Source: Heloderma charlesbogerti
Taxonomy: Eukaryota; Chordata; Lepidosauria; Squamata; Helodermatidae
DNA: 64,000 nt
NCBI GenBank assembly: GCA_026122225.1
Contig: JANEZZ010002680.1
Location: 248,001 to 312,000 of the forward strand
Direction: 5' to 3'
A model generated the notes under the pieces. It saw only the letters and a list, made by a program, of their open reading frames with translations. It made no database searches and was not told the DNA's origin. The position numbers and the translations under genes were made by a program. Numbering within the stretch: the first letter of the stretch is position 1; each line of letters starts with the position of its first letter. This document shows positions 1-17,689 of this stretch, piece by piece.

Positions 1-640
1 AATGCCTGGGAGAAATCAGTGGGACAAGGGTGTATATAAGGGTGACTGGTGACTTGTATAAGGGTGACTGGTGTGAAGGGGTGACTGAGGGAGACTGCGT
101 AACAGTGGAATGACTGACTCAAAGGCTTCTGTCTGGGAATGCAGGTAGGAAACCACTACAACGGGGCAACTCCGCATAACTGCAGAATGACTGACTCAAA
201 GGCTTCTGTGTAGTGGCTGCCCTTTCTCCTTCCCCTCTGAGTATTGCTTCCTCGTCAGTTATGAGTGTGTCACAGTAACGGGACTGTGAAATACCGCCGC
301 TGCGGGCTCCTGCTACTGGCCCCTCGCCTCTTTCTCCTTCCCCTCTGTGCATTCTTTATTGGGGGAAAAGAGGGAAAGGGGGGAGGGTGGCCCCATCCCT
401 TGACCATGTCACTGCCAGGTCACAGCTGGTCACAGAGGCACACCCAGGATTTAATGCGAGGGACTGGGCACACTGCTCAGGAGCCGCATTTAAGGAAAAG
501 CAACACACTAAAACGACTTTCTGGAAATGCACATTTCCCCCACAAAAGCTGCAGGATTGCTGCAGATAGAGATGGACGGACTCAACTATGCCCGGCTTTG
601 TTGGGCACTTACCAAGCTGCTGCCCCCACCCGCCTCTCAA
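1..640. repeat. decayed interspersed repeat (copy 1 of a three-copy family)
   Basis: This stretch shares long segments with about 10,800-11,345 and 31,272-31,740. Shared landmarks are 'ctttctccttc', 'ttgaccacctcactgccagg' (here with one change), 'cagcatttaatgc' and the ending 'tttcaagaa'. No coding exon is seen. Direct comparison with unit B shows that the duplicated sulfotransferase intron begins again at about 640, so the repeat was placed between the visible exons of unit A and its missing last exons. Transposon class is uncertain; at 11,325-11,340 and 31,723-31,740 the family ends with a 'catgtagaagggccc'-like end that resembles DNA-transposon termini. Confidence 0.45.
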
Positions 641-1373
641 AGTGTCCTGTTTTTCAAGAAGCATCTTACTCTAATTGCAAGCCAGGGTGCAGCTGATGTT
701 TCTATTTCATGTTGCTATTATTATTATTACTATTATTATTGTTGTTAATACCGCTAGCACTGAAAGCATGAAAAGCACTTTGCAATGTTTATGTCTCCCA
801 TCCCTGTTACCCTACAGGGCTGGCATCACTATAATCCACACCTTAATCCTAGGGTGCAGTGACATAAGCAGTCCCACTGGGCTTTAACAGTCTTCATGGG
901 CTGTTTGGATGTACATATTACTTGCTGATTTCTTAAAGAAGGGAAGAGGGAGAGCAGGGGTGGAAAACCAAGGCAGGGGGTGTTTTTCTAATGTCCCCAG
1001 AGTCCAAAAAAGAGTCTGGCCATTTGGAAATTTCAAAGAAACGCCATTCCCTTCTCCCTCCTTTGCTTCGTTAAGATGTGGATATGGAAAACTCATGTCT
1101 GAAACAGCAATAAAAACTCTACTTACTTGCACAAATCCATGTAGGGATTTATATATTTAGCAGTATATAAATATTACAAATAAAATAAAAATAAAAAAGA
1201 GGTGGTTGTACCAGTACAATGATTCCACGGCTCCCAAACTCTTACTTAAGGAGGCCATCTTTACTTTACTTAGTAAAAGTCCTTGGTACAGCTGGGATTC
1301 CACCTGCTAAAGTTGAACAATTTATCCACTGAGACATATTGGCTCATAAGAAGAAAAGTGACTAGTATCTCAC
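641..1373 (-). other. unit A intron 4, duplicated sequence, no gene
   Basis: This intron matches unit B 23,206-24,111 base for base over long runs, including a short ATT/GTT microsatellite at 714-747. It contains no exon. A near copy is also seen upstream of 47,440 in unit C. Confidence 0.6.
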
Positions 1374-8531
<7,158 letters not shown>

Positions 8532-8601
8532 GACTGAAGGGCCTGCAATGAAAGAGAGAAGCAATTAATAATTTTCCCGATTGGTCTTCTAGGCCATTTT
8601 A

Positions 8602-8609
8602 TTTATATA
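8602..8609 (-). promoter_or_regulatory. candidate TATA box upstream of unit A
   Basis: On the minus strand the sequence reads ccctatataaata about 70 bases upstream of the ATG. Unit C keeps cctatataaatg at the same distance (63,205-63,212). If used, transcription would start about 35-45 bases before the ATG and no upstream exon would be needed. A strong splice acceptor between the box and the ATG points the other way, so which one operates cannot be decided from sequence. Confidence 0.35.
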
Positions 8610-8976
8610 GGGCTCCAATCCTGGCACTTCCCTAAGCAGCCCACAGCAATGGGGTTTTGAGTAGCTGACTGTGCCTCCTGAGACTGCCTGTTGCAAGAGT
8701 CTCTGTAATATGGAGAATGAGAAGAGCTGAGTGTGGTGAAACTGGGAGATCATGCATCCAGGTGATGTAGCAGCAGCATGTTATTTCATGTTGAGAGTGC
8801 CTGCTTGGGAAACATATGACAGTAACAACAACCACAAACACCCTTTTCTGGCACAGACTTGGAGTATCCTCTGTGTGGCTAGGAAGAAGCTGGCTTAAAT
8901 TGCAGAGCGATTCTCCAGTTCTGCTGCCATTTGCACTGTCTGGCAATGAATCTCCAAAGTCTCAGGTGGTGAGGAG

Positions 8977-9170
8977 GGGTTGCAGTGCAGTAGCAGAGGA
9001 TATGCTTTGCATGCCAAAGATCACAGGTTCAACCTCTGGCATCTCCAGGTAGAGCTGGCAAAGGCCCCTGTCTGAAGCCCTGGAGAGTCACTGCCAGTAA
9101 GGATAGACAGAACTGAGCTACAGGGACCAAAAGTTTTGACTTGGTAGAATATAGTTGCTTATGCCCCTCC
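8977..9170 (+). mobile_element. tRNA-like SINE, plus strand
   Basis: The element has an A-box-like start 'gtagcagaggatatgc', a B-box-like 'ggttcaacctc' at 9027 and the body 'ctggcatctccaggtagagc'. The 3' part 'gaactgagctacagggacca' is the usual squamate tRNA-SINE ending. Confidence 0.65.
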
Positions 9171-10045
9171 TGGCTACATGTGCTGAGACATTCCCTAATT
9201 CCAGGGTAGCTCCATACTATTAAGGAGGAGGAGGAAGTCCTCTTTGTATATAGAAAGAATATGATTGCACTACCTATAATGTAAAGGATGGGAAACTTAC
9301 TCTGAACTCTTCTCATAATCTCAAAATTCATTAATGCATGCATGCATTTTATGTTTAAAAAGTTATAACTCTCTGTTCACAATATCTATCAAACCAAGAC
9401 TTTTTATAATAGAATAAGAAATAAGAAACAAATAAAATAATATTTATGTAATTCATGTCTTACACCTGTGGGAAAAAACATTATTTTGAGCAAAAGTGCC
9501 AAACCACTATGTTTAAGTGATGTGGGAAAGCATTAGGTTGCATGCACTCAAGCCCTTTCCTAATAAATGATTTCCTATAATCTGATGTCACATTGCTAAC
9601 AACAACAGTTTTCAATTACCTCTGTGGCTTTTCCTTGATAGTTGTTAAATACTGGTGTTCTACTTCCTTCAATAAAGCACCAAACAGAACAGAATGAAAG
9701 GATTGCCTCTGAGACCTGGGAAGAAGCAAAAATCGATCTGATACTTTTTCTGGTCTTTATGCAATGATGGAGTGATTGAACTTTTGTGCTAGTAGCCTTT
9801 GAATGTCAAGCTGTGTACAATTAAACACAGCTATCAAAAGCAAACATAGATTGCTTTACAACCACACTAAACTTGAACTTGACTGAAGCAACGTTTGTAT
9901 CTGTTATGGAAAGGATAGCCTTGGACATCATGGGCAAGGGGGAAATATGGCAAGGAGTGTTGGGCAGACCATGTGAGAGGAAAGCGGACATCAGAATTGT
10001 CATATTTGTCCCTGTTTTGGGTTCTTCCCTAAACAACAGTTCTCA
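9171..10045. other. spacer, nothing recognised
   Basis: This AT-rich DNA has no open frame with family features and no clear repeat. Confidence 0.4.
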
Positions 10046-10290
10046 AACTTACTGACAAATTGAAAGTTAATAAATCACTGGGTCCAGATGGTATCCATCC
10101 TAGAGATCTTGAAGAACTCAAATGTGAAATTGTTGATCTTCTAACAAAAATATGTAACATGTCCCTAAGATCAGAGACTGTACCAGAGAACTGGAGAATG
10201 GCTAATGTAACATCAGTTTTGTAAAAGGGATTCAGGGGGATACCTTTGTAATGACAGGCCAGTTGGCTTCACCTCTTTTTCAGGTATGTT
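10046..10290 (+). mobile_element. CR1-type LINE fragment (reverse transcriptase part)
   Basis: Translation gives KVNKSLGPDGIHPRDLEELK and a following SLRSETVPENWRMANV stretch, the CR1 reverse-transcriptase start. A stop and frameshifts follow, so it is dead. The same region occurs in opposite orientation at 17,690-18,745. Confidence 0.75.
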
Positions 10291-10317
10291 GATGGAAAGC
10301 GGTTTTAAAGAGCAGTA

Positions 10318-10840
10318 TTGTTGGAAGTTGCCCCTTTTCAGCATGCAATTCCTTTGCTGAGGGAACTCCATTGGCTGCTTATTCCCTACTGGGCCAGGTT
10401 TAAGGTTTTAGTGCCAGGTGCAAAGCCTAAACAACTTGGGACTGGGATACCTGAGAAAGCACCTTCTCCCTTAGCAACCTGCCCCATCACTGAGGTCATT
10501 GGAGGGCATGTTCCTGGTGGTTTCACATGGGCCTATGGCCCGATTGGAGTCCACCAAGAGAAGAGCCTTCAGTGTGGTGGCCCCCTTTCTTTGGAATTCC
10601 CTGCCCCTGGAGGTCAGACAGGCACCAACACTGTGCTGTTTCCGGCACCTCCTGAAAACAGCACTGTTCCAGGAGGCATTCCTTAATTGACCGGTCACAG
10701 TTTCTGTTGGTGTTCTGTTTTTAAAAATAGCATAATTTTAGCCTGGTGCTTCAATCTTTTTATCCTCTTACTGTTTTACCTCTTGTGTTCACCACTCCAT
10801 GTTTTCCTTAGTTGTAGGTGCATTGCACGACGGCGAAGTT
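10318..10840 (+). mobile_element. L2-like LINE 3' fragment
   Basis: Frames read LRELHWLLIPYWARFKVLV and later AFSVVAPFLWNSLPLEVRQA with LKTALFQEAFLN. This is the C-terminal end found in L2-type and related LINE proteins. Frameshifts separate the parts. A matching 3' tail ending in AAATA repeats is seen at about 11,400-11,670. Confidence 0.65.
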
Positions 10841-11345
10841 GCAGCTGTATCATGCAACTGCGCAATAGCAGCTGGCTGCCCTTTCTCCTTCTGCTTTGTG
10901 TATTCTTTATTGTGCACTACATATAAATTGGCTACTCCACTATTGTGAATGAAACAGGGCTACTGATACTATGAATGGGAAAAGGAGGTTACTTATTGTG
11001 AAAGCAGCCCTACTGCAAGTTGCAACTGGGGGGAAAGAGAGAATGGGGGATGGGGAGGAGCAGCCCCACCCCTTGACCACCTCACTGCCAGGTCACAGCC
11101 ACATCACAGAGGAACACCCAGCATTTAATGCGAAGGGTCGGGGCATACTATTGGGGAACTGCCTGGGAGCCACTTTAACTAAAACATATGGCGTAAAAGG
11201 ACTTTCAGAAAATGCGGCTTTTCAAGAAAGATGCAGCTGGCTGGCTGCGGATTGGCCACAACATCATGTGTCCCCGTGACTTTAAGTTACAGCAGCAACA
11301 GATAAAACCTCCCATGTAGAAGGGCCCTTAGTCTCATGGAGATGG
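10800..11345. repeat. interspersed repeat family, copy 2
   Basis: The copy shares 'attgtgaatgaaacagggct', 'ttgaccacctcactgccagg' and 'cagcatttaatg' with 31,272-31,740. It ends 'cctcccatgtagaagggccc'. No protein is encoded. Confidence 0.55.
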
Positions 11346-11399
11346 AATCCCTTCTGTGCAGGAGCCCTCACACCCAGTTCAAGAAGGAAGAATAAAACT

Positions 11400-11670
11400 C
11401 ACATCATTAGTCTAGTATAAAAGCTTAGAATTGCTTTTAGATTCCAGGATGAGGCAGCCCTCTTCCAAAGGGCTTGTGCATTGCCTTGAATAGCATTTTT
11501 CTTGATGACTCTTGTTCCGATTAATTACTTAGTGGTTAGTTTATATTGGGTGTTTTTGAAATTTGCTATGCTTTATATGATTTTATATTATTCTGTAACT
11601 GTGAAGAATTTTACTTGAAAACTGGGTAATAACTATTTTTAATAAAATAAATAAATAAAAATAATTAGTA
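11400..11670 (+). mobile_element. LINE 3' tail
   Basis: This AT-rich 3' end terminates in AATAAATAAATAAA-type repeats at 11,640-11,665, as in L2 and CR1-like LINEs. There is no coding sequence. Confidence 0.45.
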
Positions 11671-11744
11671 TTAAAGTGGTCTCCTGGCTTCACTCTGCCC
11701 TATTACTGGCCTCCATCTTGGAGTTAATATTAAAGTCAATGAGT

Positions 11745-12110
11745 GGGTTCGCATGTTACGCTAAGCCACCCTGCTAATAAGCCACGGTGGCTTGTTTGTT
11801 TGCTGAACAACTCAGAGTACTTCCAAAAGACAATCAGGCTTACCATGGCTTGTTCTCCACTCAGTCCTCCCGCTGGCTTGGGCAGTTATACCAGTGTCCT
11901 TTGCGCAGAATCCGTCTTGTCTTCTTATCCCAGGCCCTTCCCAGTTCTGATCACTACCCCTTTTCATTCACCAGTATTTTTTATTTCTTATTTATTTAAT
12001 TTTGGGGTGCTTTGGAAGAATGCAAATGGAGTTGTTGTTGTTTTTTTTTCATATCCCGCCCTCCATTCTTTTACAAGTGAGTAAGGGCGCGGTTGGGACT
12101 GATGTCGCTC
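11745..12110. mobile_element. possible MITE with 'aagccaccgtggctt'-type ends
   Basis: The region contains 'gctaagccaccctgctaata' and 'agccacggtggcttg', a motif common in squamate non-autonomous DNA transposons and related to 48,192-48,532. The right boundary is unclear. Confidence 0.3.
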
Positions 12111-12459
12111 TGGTAGCTTCCCATGGGGCTCCATGGGAGCTTTCTCAAACAGCTTTTTAAAAGGTTGAAAAACCTTTTCATCTCCCCCCTGGAATGGAAA
12201 GGGGGGGCAAGGTTAGCTTTGGACAACATCTTGGAGAAAGGTAACTCCCACGTGATAGTGGGGGGGCTGGATGACAGGATTATCTCCCCAGAGCTTTACC
12301 AATGCAAAAAGCTGTACTGAGACTCCTATTTTATAGGAGAAAGCAGGGCTGATGTGTCCCATATAATATATGCTTTAAGAAATATCAGCAACCATTGAGG
12401 GATGATTTTAACAATATTTGAGAACATCTGAGGACCTGTAAGATCTGCCTGAGAGAAAC

Positions 12460-13280
12460 ATGTCTGCGCCAAGGAGAAGAAAGGAGCTCGTATCTACTCC
12501 CCCCAAACCTTCTGTGTCAAAAGTGTCAAGAAGAGAAGATATAGGTGAATTATTTAGCTGATAAAGACCTTATCTTCGCAATTTACGGAGCAAGTCAAGA
12601 GGTTGGATTTAATCCAAAATTCCATCACCGCCCTGCAAGGAGCTGTAGATTTGATTAATGCGTCAAGGCAAAAAATGGAGTTGAAAATTAATGAGCTTGA
12701 AGACAGTGTGGCTGGAAACAAAACCATGACACAAATTTATTTTAAAAACACCTCTGATAGAATCTCTCAACTGGAGGCCTTCACGAAGAGATCTAATGTA
12801 CGTATTTTGGGGATTAAAATTTTGCCTAATGATGTAAAATTGCTTGTTTTTGTGGGTAAACTTTTGCGTGAAATACTCCCTATTCCATCCGATTATTTAC
12901 TTGATATTGAGCAGGCATGTTGTGTGCCAAATGCTAAAGGAACTGATTACACCATCATAGCTCAATTTGCAAAAGTCTCCACAAATAATTTTATCCTGTG
13001 TTTGGCTAGGGAGGCTAGAAGCCTTTCTTGGAAACAAGATAAAGTTATGTTATTTCCAGACTACATTAAAGAGGTGGCAAATAAAAGAAGGCAATTTATC
13101 AAAGCAAAGAACTTGGCAAAACAAATGAATTTACAAATTACAATACTACTTAAAATATCCTGCTACTCTTTGTATTGTGTCTGAAGGTCAGATGAAGAAG
13201 TTTCAAAATCATGAAATGGCGGAGGCTTGGCTGAATGTAAAAAAGTGTGAGAATTTTGTTACAACCCAATGAATTGGAAT
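12460..13280 (+). pseudogene. L1 ORF1p-like protein, frameshifted
   Basis: ORF1p is the RNA-binding trimeric coat protein of L1. An ATG at 12,460 opens a basic N-terminus (MSAPRRRKELV) that stops at 12,561. The main frame (12,603-13,184) shows a coiled-coil-like stretch, then SNVRILGI, FVGKLLREILPIPSD, a degenerate R-H-type motif and LFPDYIKEVANKRRQF, the order seen in the L1 RRM and C-terminal domains. The frame ends early at 13,184, and the expected remainder (EMAEAWLNVKKCENFVTTQ) is read in another frame up to a stop near 13,272. It is therefore a broken copy, not a host gene. Confidence 0.75.
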
Positions 13281-13487
13281 CTTTAAACAAGCTTTGTTAA
13301 TTGTTTCTATTTAGCCTATTTGATCCAGGCTAACTCAGAAGATAAATTATTATATATATATTTGCTTACTTTCTTTAATTTCTTACTTTTTCTTGTTTTT
13401 TCTTGCTCTTATCTTAAAATACATAATATATCTAGTATAAAATATATTACTGAATGCTGAAGGTTTATATTAAGTTTTATTGTTATA

Positions 13488-13494
<7 letters not shown>

Positions 13495-13528
<34 letters not shown>
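13495..13528. repeat. (AT)n microsatellite
   Basis: About seventeen AT units lie within the L1-like element. Confidence 0.9.
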
Positions 13529-13531
<3 letters not shown>

Positions 13532-13775
13532 CGTGTATATTATTATTATTATTATTACTAATAATACTAGGCTTTGGGGAATGAATTCTAGACCTCTTTT
13601 TTGATATAAGATTGATGATGATACAGAAATTTAAGGTTGTGTATTAAATTGTAAGACTGTTAAGGTTATAGATATAGTCTTTAAAATAGAACGACATTGG
13701 AGACCAGGGGGTGTTGGAGCTTAAATTCAATTCATTAGGGGGGAGGGGGAGGGAAGGAATTTTTTTTCTTTTTTC

Positions 13776-14502
13776 TAGGGATGTCAGAGAATTCTGCGAT
13801 GGATCTCAGTGAGACTGAATGCCAGTGCATTCGGCCCCCTGAAATCCGTCGCGGAACAAAGCCCCCACCGCCCTGACCCCATGAAAGGTGCGCAAAACGG
13901 AGCACTTACCTGCTCCCGTCCGCGCTGCTTTGCAAATGGCAGCCATCCTGCGGCTGCCATTTGCTTCCTCCTCTCAATAGCCATGATAGGCTACGTAAAT
14001 ACTTACGTAGCCTATCATGGCTAATGCAGGGATGCCATTTGCGTCCCTGCAGAGGCCGTGATAGGCTACGTAAGTATTTACATACCCTATCATGGTGGTG
14101 GGGGGAAACCCCAGCGTACGCAAATGGCGGCGGGCCGGCAGGTACTGCCATTTGCGTACGCTGGGTTTTTTTTCCCCCCTGCCGTGATAGGCTACGCCAT
14201 TTGCGTACGCTGGGGTTTTTCCCTCTGCCATGATAGGCTACGTAAATATTTACGTAGCCTATCACAGCCCAATACAGGGACGCAAATGGCAGTGGCTACG
14301 ACAGCCGCCATTTGCATCCCTGCAGGGCTGCCCAGCGGCCAAATGTCCGGCTGCAGGTGGAGCGGAGCCGGCAGGGCAGGATTCCGGGGGGAGGGACGGA
14401 GCGCCTCCCCCCCATTAAGGTTTCCAGCGGGAGGGACGGAGCGCCTCCCCCCCACCACGGATGCCCCTGTGCGGAGCCAGGTAAGGGATTTGTACATCCC
14501 TA
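13776..14502. mobile_element. E1, TAGGGATG hAT-type non-autonomous element
   Basis: The ends are tagggatgtcag and tgtacatccta-type (catcccta), with a perfect 8-bp target duplication cttttttc at 13,768-13,775 and 14,503-14,510. Inside lie palindromes of ccatgataggctacgtaaat paired with its complement (13,980-14,019, 14,057-14,096, 14,229-14,268) and inverted AAATGGC motifs. Outward donor-like sites are gtaagt (minus strand, GT at 13,909-13,908) and gtaagg (plus, 14,481). On the minus strand an ATG opens 17 codons to the donor in phase 0. The right end carries two copies of a ggagggacggagcgcctccc hairpin. No transposase is encoded. Confidence 0.9.
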
Positions 14503-15972
14503 CTTTTTTCTTCACTTCCTTTCCTCCTCCCTTTTCCCTTTATCTTTTTCTCTTTCTATTTGCTTCTCTTTTTGTTATTGTGGTGTCCTCATCAGAATGT
14601 TGTATTGCTGGGAAATTGAAGCATTTATGAGGTTATTGGTAATTTTTATACTGTTTATCTCATTCATATAAAATAAATAAAAATATACTCAAAAAACCCA
14701 CAAGTGCCTAAGGGCCAAATTCGCCTGTCCAATATGTGCAGTCTTGGCTTACCAATTTCCTTGTATGTTTCAGGTGTTAAAGAGAGCACCGAAGTGGAAT
14801 AGATAACATATAAGAAAACTGGCAAAGCAAGGCTTCATATAGGCTAATTTGTGCACAGTTGCGAAGGACCAAAAAGGGACAGGGAGGGGGAATGGGAGAA
14901 GTAGATACACAAAAGTGTATGTGTGTGTGACAATTTAGCCTTTACGTAGGCTAAAACGGTGAATCAAAAGCTGCTAAAAAACTGTTAAACATTCAGACAG
15001 GTTTATACAGCATGTTCTGAAATGAAGAAAAAGAGAGTAGCAGTAATCATTAAAGTGAAAGAACTAAAGCCCTTCTACTAGGGTGCAATCCTTCAACATA
15101 TTCCTGCCTTCAGATTGACTTTTTTGGTTCTCTTCACTTGCTTCAACTAGAATTTGATTCTGGTGGATAAGTGAATGACATGTTGCAAAGTGGGGGTTGG
15201 GAGCGGAGGGGAGAGAAACCTGTAAACAGTTTTCCATTTCTTTTAAGCGGGGGGCAGGGGTAACCAAGGCCTTATCTGGATGCAGGGGAACACTCCACAC
15301 TTAGGGCACTTCTAGCTGCTGGGAGTAACAAACTTTGTAACTTCTTGACCACTGCTTTGTAGTTCCATGGCTTGACCACTGCTTTGTCAGTATAACTGTC
15401 TTTTGCTGAATATCAGACTAGAGGCAGTAAAAATTTCCTGCCCTCTAAGGAAGATAGGCCTGCTTTTGTGAACCAAAGTTTTACTCCCAGTTATTCCATA
15501 GCTCCCTTATAAACTCTCTATCCCCAACCCTTGAACACCAAAAAGGGACCTGACTGTTGTCAACAATTTTGTATGAGTATCTTCATTCCATTAGGTGTAA
15601 AAAAAAAAAGTTTTAAATGGAACAACTGAATTGTGGAAATTGAACAGGTTAACAGGCACAAATTTACTTTGGGAAGGGACTTCGATTTTGATGTTTCAGG
15701 GGGTACAGTTTGTGGTTTGAATAATTATTGTGGTTTTCCTCATTTGGAGGAACAGATATTCTGGTTTTTGAATTGTATGTTTGTTATATGCTTTGTGTAT
15801 TATTGCACCTTTCTAAACAAAAAATGAAAAATCTAAAACTACCTGACAAGTGCTTGTGAGGTAACAACTGATTCAGGTATTAAGCCTAGAGATAGGAGAG
15901 AGAGGAAAAGGCCTAAAGAAACGAGAATGATGCCGACGGTGTGCCTGTGCTGCATTGTACATGCTACATCGC
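14503..15972. other. spacer with one isolated palindrome half
   Basis: Apart from the end of the L1-like element and an isolated 'aggctaaaacggtgaatcaa' module at about 14,930-14,972, I see no gene or clear repeat. The minus-strand frame at 15,064-15,300 has no family features. Confidence 0.4.
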
Positions 15973-16808
15973 TAGGGATGTACGAAAGGCACTTACCTTT
16001 CACGGATTATGTTTATGGTTGGGGGAGAGGCATTCCGTCCCTCCCCCCGGAATCCTCACCGGGGGGGGAGGTGCTCCGTTCCTCCCCCCCCCCGGAATCC
16101 TGGCCGGCCGGCTGTGCTCCACAGAGATTCTGTGGAGCCGCCGGCTGGCTCTGCCAGCAGCCCGACATCCGGCCGCTGGCTAGCAGGGATGCAAATGGCG
16201 GCGGCTATAGCCACCGCCATTTGCGTCCCTGCAGTCAGCCGTGATAGGCTACGTAAATGTTTATGTAGCCTATCACGGCTGACTTAAAAAAAAACAAAAC
16301 GCGTGTACGCAAATGGCGGCGGTAGCATCCGCTACGCTATTTGTGTTCCCCTTATTTTCACCGTCTTAGTCTACGTAAATGTTTACGTAGAGTAAGACGT
16401 GCCAAAATAAGGAACGCAAATGGCGGCGGCCATGGCCGCCGCCGTTTGCGTACACGAGTTTTTGTTTTTTTAAAAAACAAGTCAGACATGATAGACTACA
16501 TAAACATTTACGTAGCCTATCACTTTTTTTAAAAAAACTTAACCATGATAGGCTACGTAAATCTTTACGTAGCCTATCACGTTGTGTTTTTTTAAAAAAC
16601 TGGAAATGGCGGCAGCGGCAGCTGCTCGGAAGACTGGCCGGCGCCGGCGCCGGCGCCACTGCCACCGCTGCCACAAAGATCCGCCCAAGGTAAGTCTCGT
16701 CCTGGGGGAGGGGCGGGGGGCAGGCCGTTCTGCCACTGATTTCGGGGGGCTGAATGCGCTGGCATTGCGCCTCACCAAGATCCGTGGCGGAATTTTCGTA
16801 CATCCCTA
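15973..16808. mobile_element. E2, TAGGGATG element without matching target duplication
   Basis: The ends are tagggatgtacgaaa and ttttcgtacatccta-type (catcccta). The flanking 8-mers tacatcgc and ctcctgac do not match, so it may be a recombinant. It contains at least four palindromes (16,229-16,271, 16,364-16,397, 16,486-16,523, 16,543-16,580) and inverted AAATGGCGGC pairs. On the plus strand an ATG at 16,606 (aaATGGCGGC) opens 28 codons (MAAAAAARKTG, then Arg-, Cys- and His-rich) ending exactly at AAG before gtaagt at 16,690. The left end has an outward donor on the minus strand (GT at 15,996-15,995). Confidence 0.85.
16606..16689 (+). other. putative captured first coding exon in E2
   Basis: The open frame is 84 nt, starts MAAAAAARKTG and ends at an AAG before gtaagt, phase 0. 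E4 and E7 carry the same kind of frame with 90 and 96 nt. No partner exon or acceptor is seen nearby. Whether it is ever transcribed or spliced is unknown. Confidence 0.4.
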
Positions 16809-16973
16809 CTCCTGACAACATGCTGAAAGCATGTAATGAGAAAATAACTTTGAAAGGTATTAGTGACTGTGCAATGCAAAGTCTCGGGGAGGTACGACAT
16901 ATGACAGTAGTTCAGCACTGAGGGCCTATTACATAACTAATAATCACTACACTACTGGACTCCTGCTCTAAGA

Positions 16974-17403
16974 CAGCGGTCCCCAACCTTTTTGGCACCA
17001 GAGACCGGTTTTGTGGAAGACAATTTTTCCACGGATGGGGGGGTCCATTTGCATCCGTGTTCTTTGCAGTAATCGGCTACGTAAAGATTTATGTAGCCTA
17101 TTACTTGATGAACAGAGAAGCAAATGGCATCCGCTATGCGGATGTCATTTGTATCCCAGCGGCCGGAAGTCCACCAGTGGCCAGAGCTGGCCGGCAGCTC
17201 TGTGGACTCGCCACAGAGTGGAGCCAGCCAGGGCCAGCGAGGATTCTGGGGGGGAGGGACGGATCGCCTCCCCCCTGCAGACCCCCATGGACCCAAGGTG
17301 AGGGGGTTTCGCACACCCTTGCACTCACCTCCTGCTGTACGGCCCCGTTCCTAACAGGCCACAAACCGGTACTGGTCCATGGCCCGGGGTTTGGGGACTC
17401 TTG
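16974..17403. mobile_element. hAT-type MITE with CAGCGGTCCCC ends carrying TAGGGATG-type modules
   Basis: The ends are cagcggtccccaacctttt and ggtttggggactcttg, with a perfect 8-bp target duplication ctctaaga (16,966-16,973 and 17,404-17,411). These ends belong to a hAT family known across vertebrates. The interior is unusual: a palindrome 'ggctacgtaaagatttatgt' (17,075-17,103), an inverted 'aaatggcatccgctatgcgg' unit, a ggagggacggatcgcctccc hairpin and an outward gtgagg site at 17,300, all typical of elements E1-E7. Confidence 0.85.
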
Positions 17404-17459
17404 CTCTAAGACACACAGCATTCCCTGGGAACAAGAGAATCCTTACAACAACCCGGGGA

Positions 17460-17670
17460 GAAGGTGACATGAACATCTGGAGCTGCCTTATACTGTCAGA
17501 TAACAAATCCATCTAATCCAGTACTGTCTATTATGGTTGGCAGTGGTACTCCAAAGTCTCAGGCCTTTCCCAGCTCTGCTACTTGATCTCCTTTAACTGG
17601 AGACCCCAGGGATTAACCTTGGGACTTTATGCATGTGCAGTATATGCACTACCATTAAGCTCTGGCTCTT
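17460..17670 (-). mobile_element. tRNA-like SINE, minus strand
   Basis: The minus strand reads from 'agagcttaatggtagtgcat' through 'ggttaatccctggggtctcc' to 'ggcagctccag'-type sequence with 'tataaggcagctccagatg'. This is the squamate tRNA-SINE layout. Confidence 0.55.
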
Positions 17671-17689
17671 CCAATAGTGAGCATCTTAG

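Larger units (their letters stand above)
12300..14697 (+). mobile_element. L1-like element with ORF1 but no ORF2
   Basis: An ORF1-like frame (from 12,460) is followed by AT-rich sequence and, about 1.4 kb later, an A-rich 3' end (aaataaataaaaatatact) at 14,670-14,697. Element E1 is inserted in the 3' part; removing it and one target copy joins the flanks. No reverse-transcriptase or endonuclease sequence is visible. This resembles half-L1 (HAL1) elements. An internal deletion of a normal L1 is the alternative. The left boundary is approximate. Confidence 0.5.

Noticed and set aside
1..640. Exons 5 and 6 of unit A
   Set aside because: I compared this interval with exons 5 and 6 of units B and C and saw no similarity; only repeat sequence is present.
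8977..9170. tRNA gene
   Set aside because: A- and B-box-like parts are present but no cloverleaf can be formed; the downstream body is that of a SINE.
12603..13184. 193-codon frame as a host gene
   Set aside because: Its motifs are those of L1 ORF1p and it has frameshifts on both sides.
14058..14671. Long frames across E1 and similar frames across E2-E7
   Set aside because: They follow from stop-poor GC-rich palindromes and read through element ends; only the short ATG-to-donor frames show any conservation.
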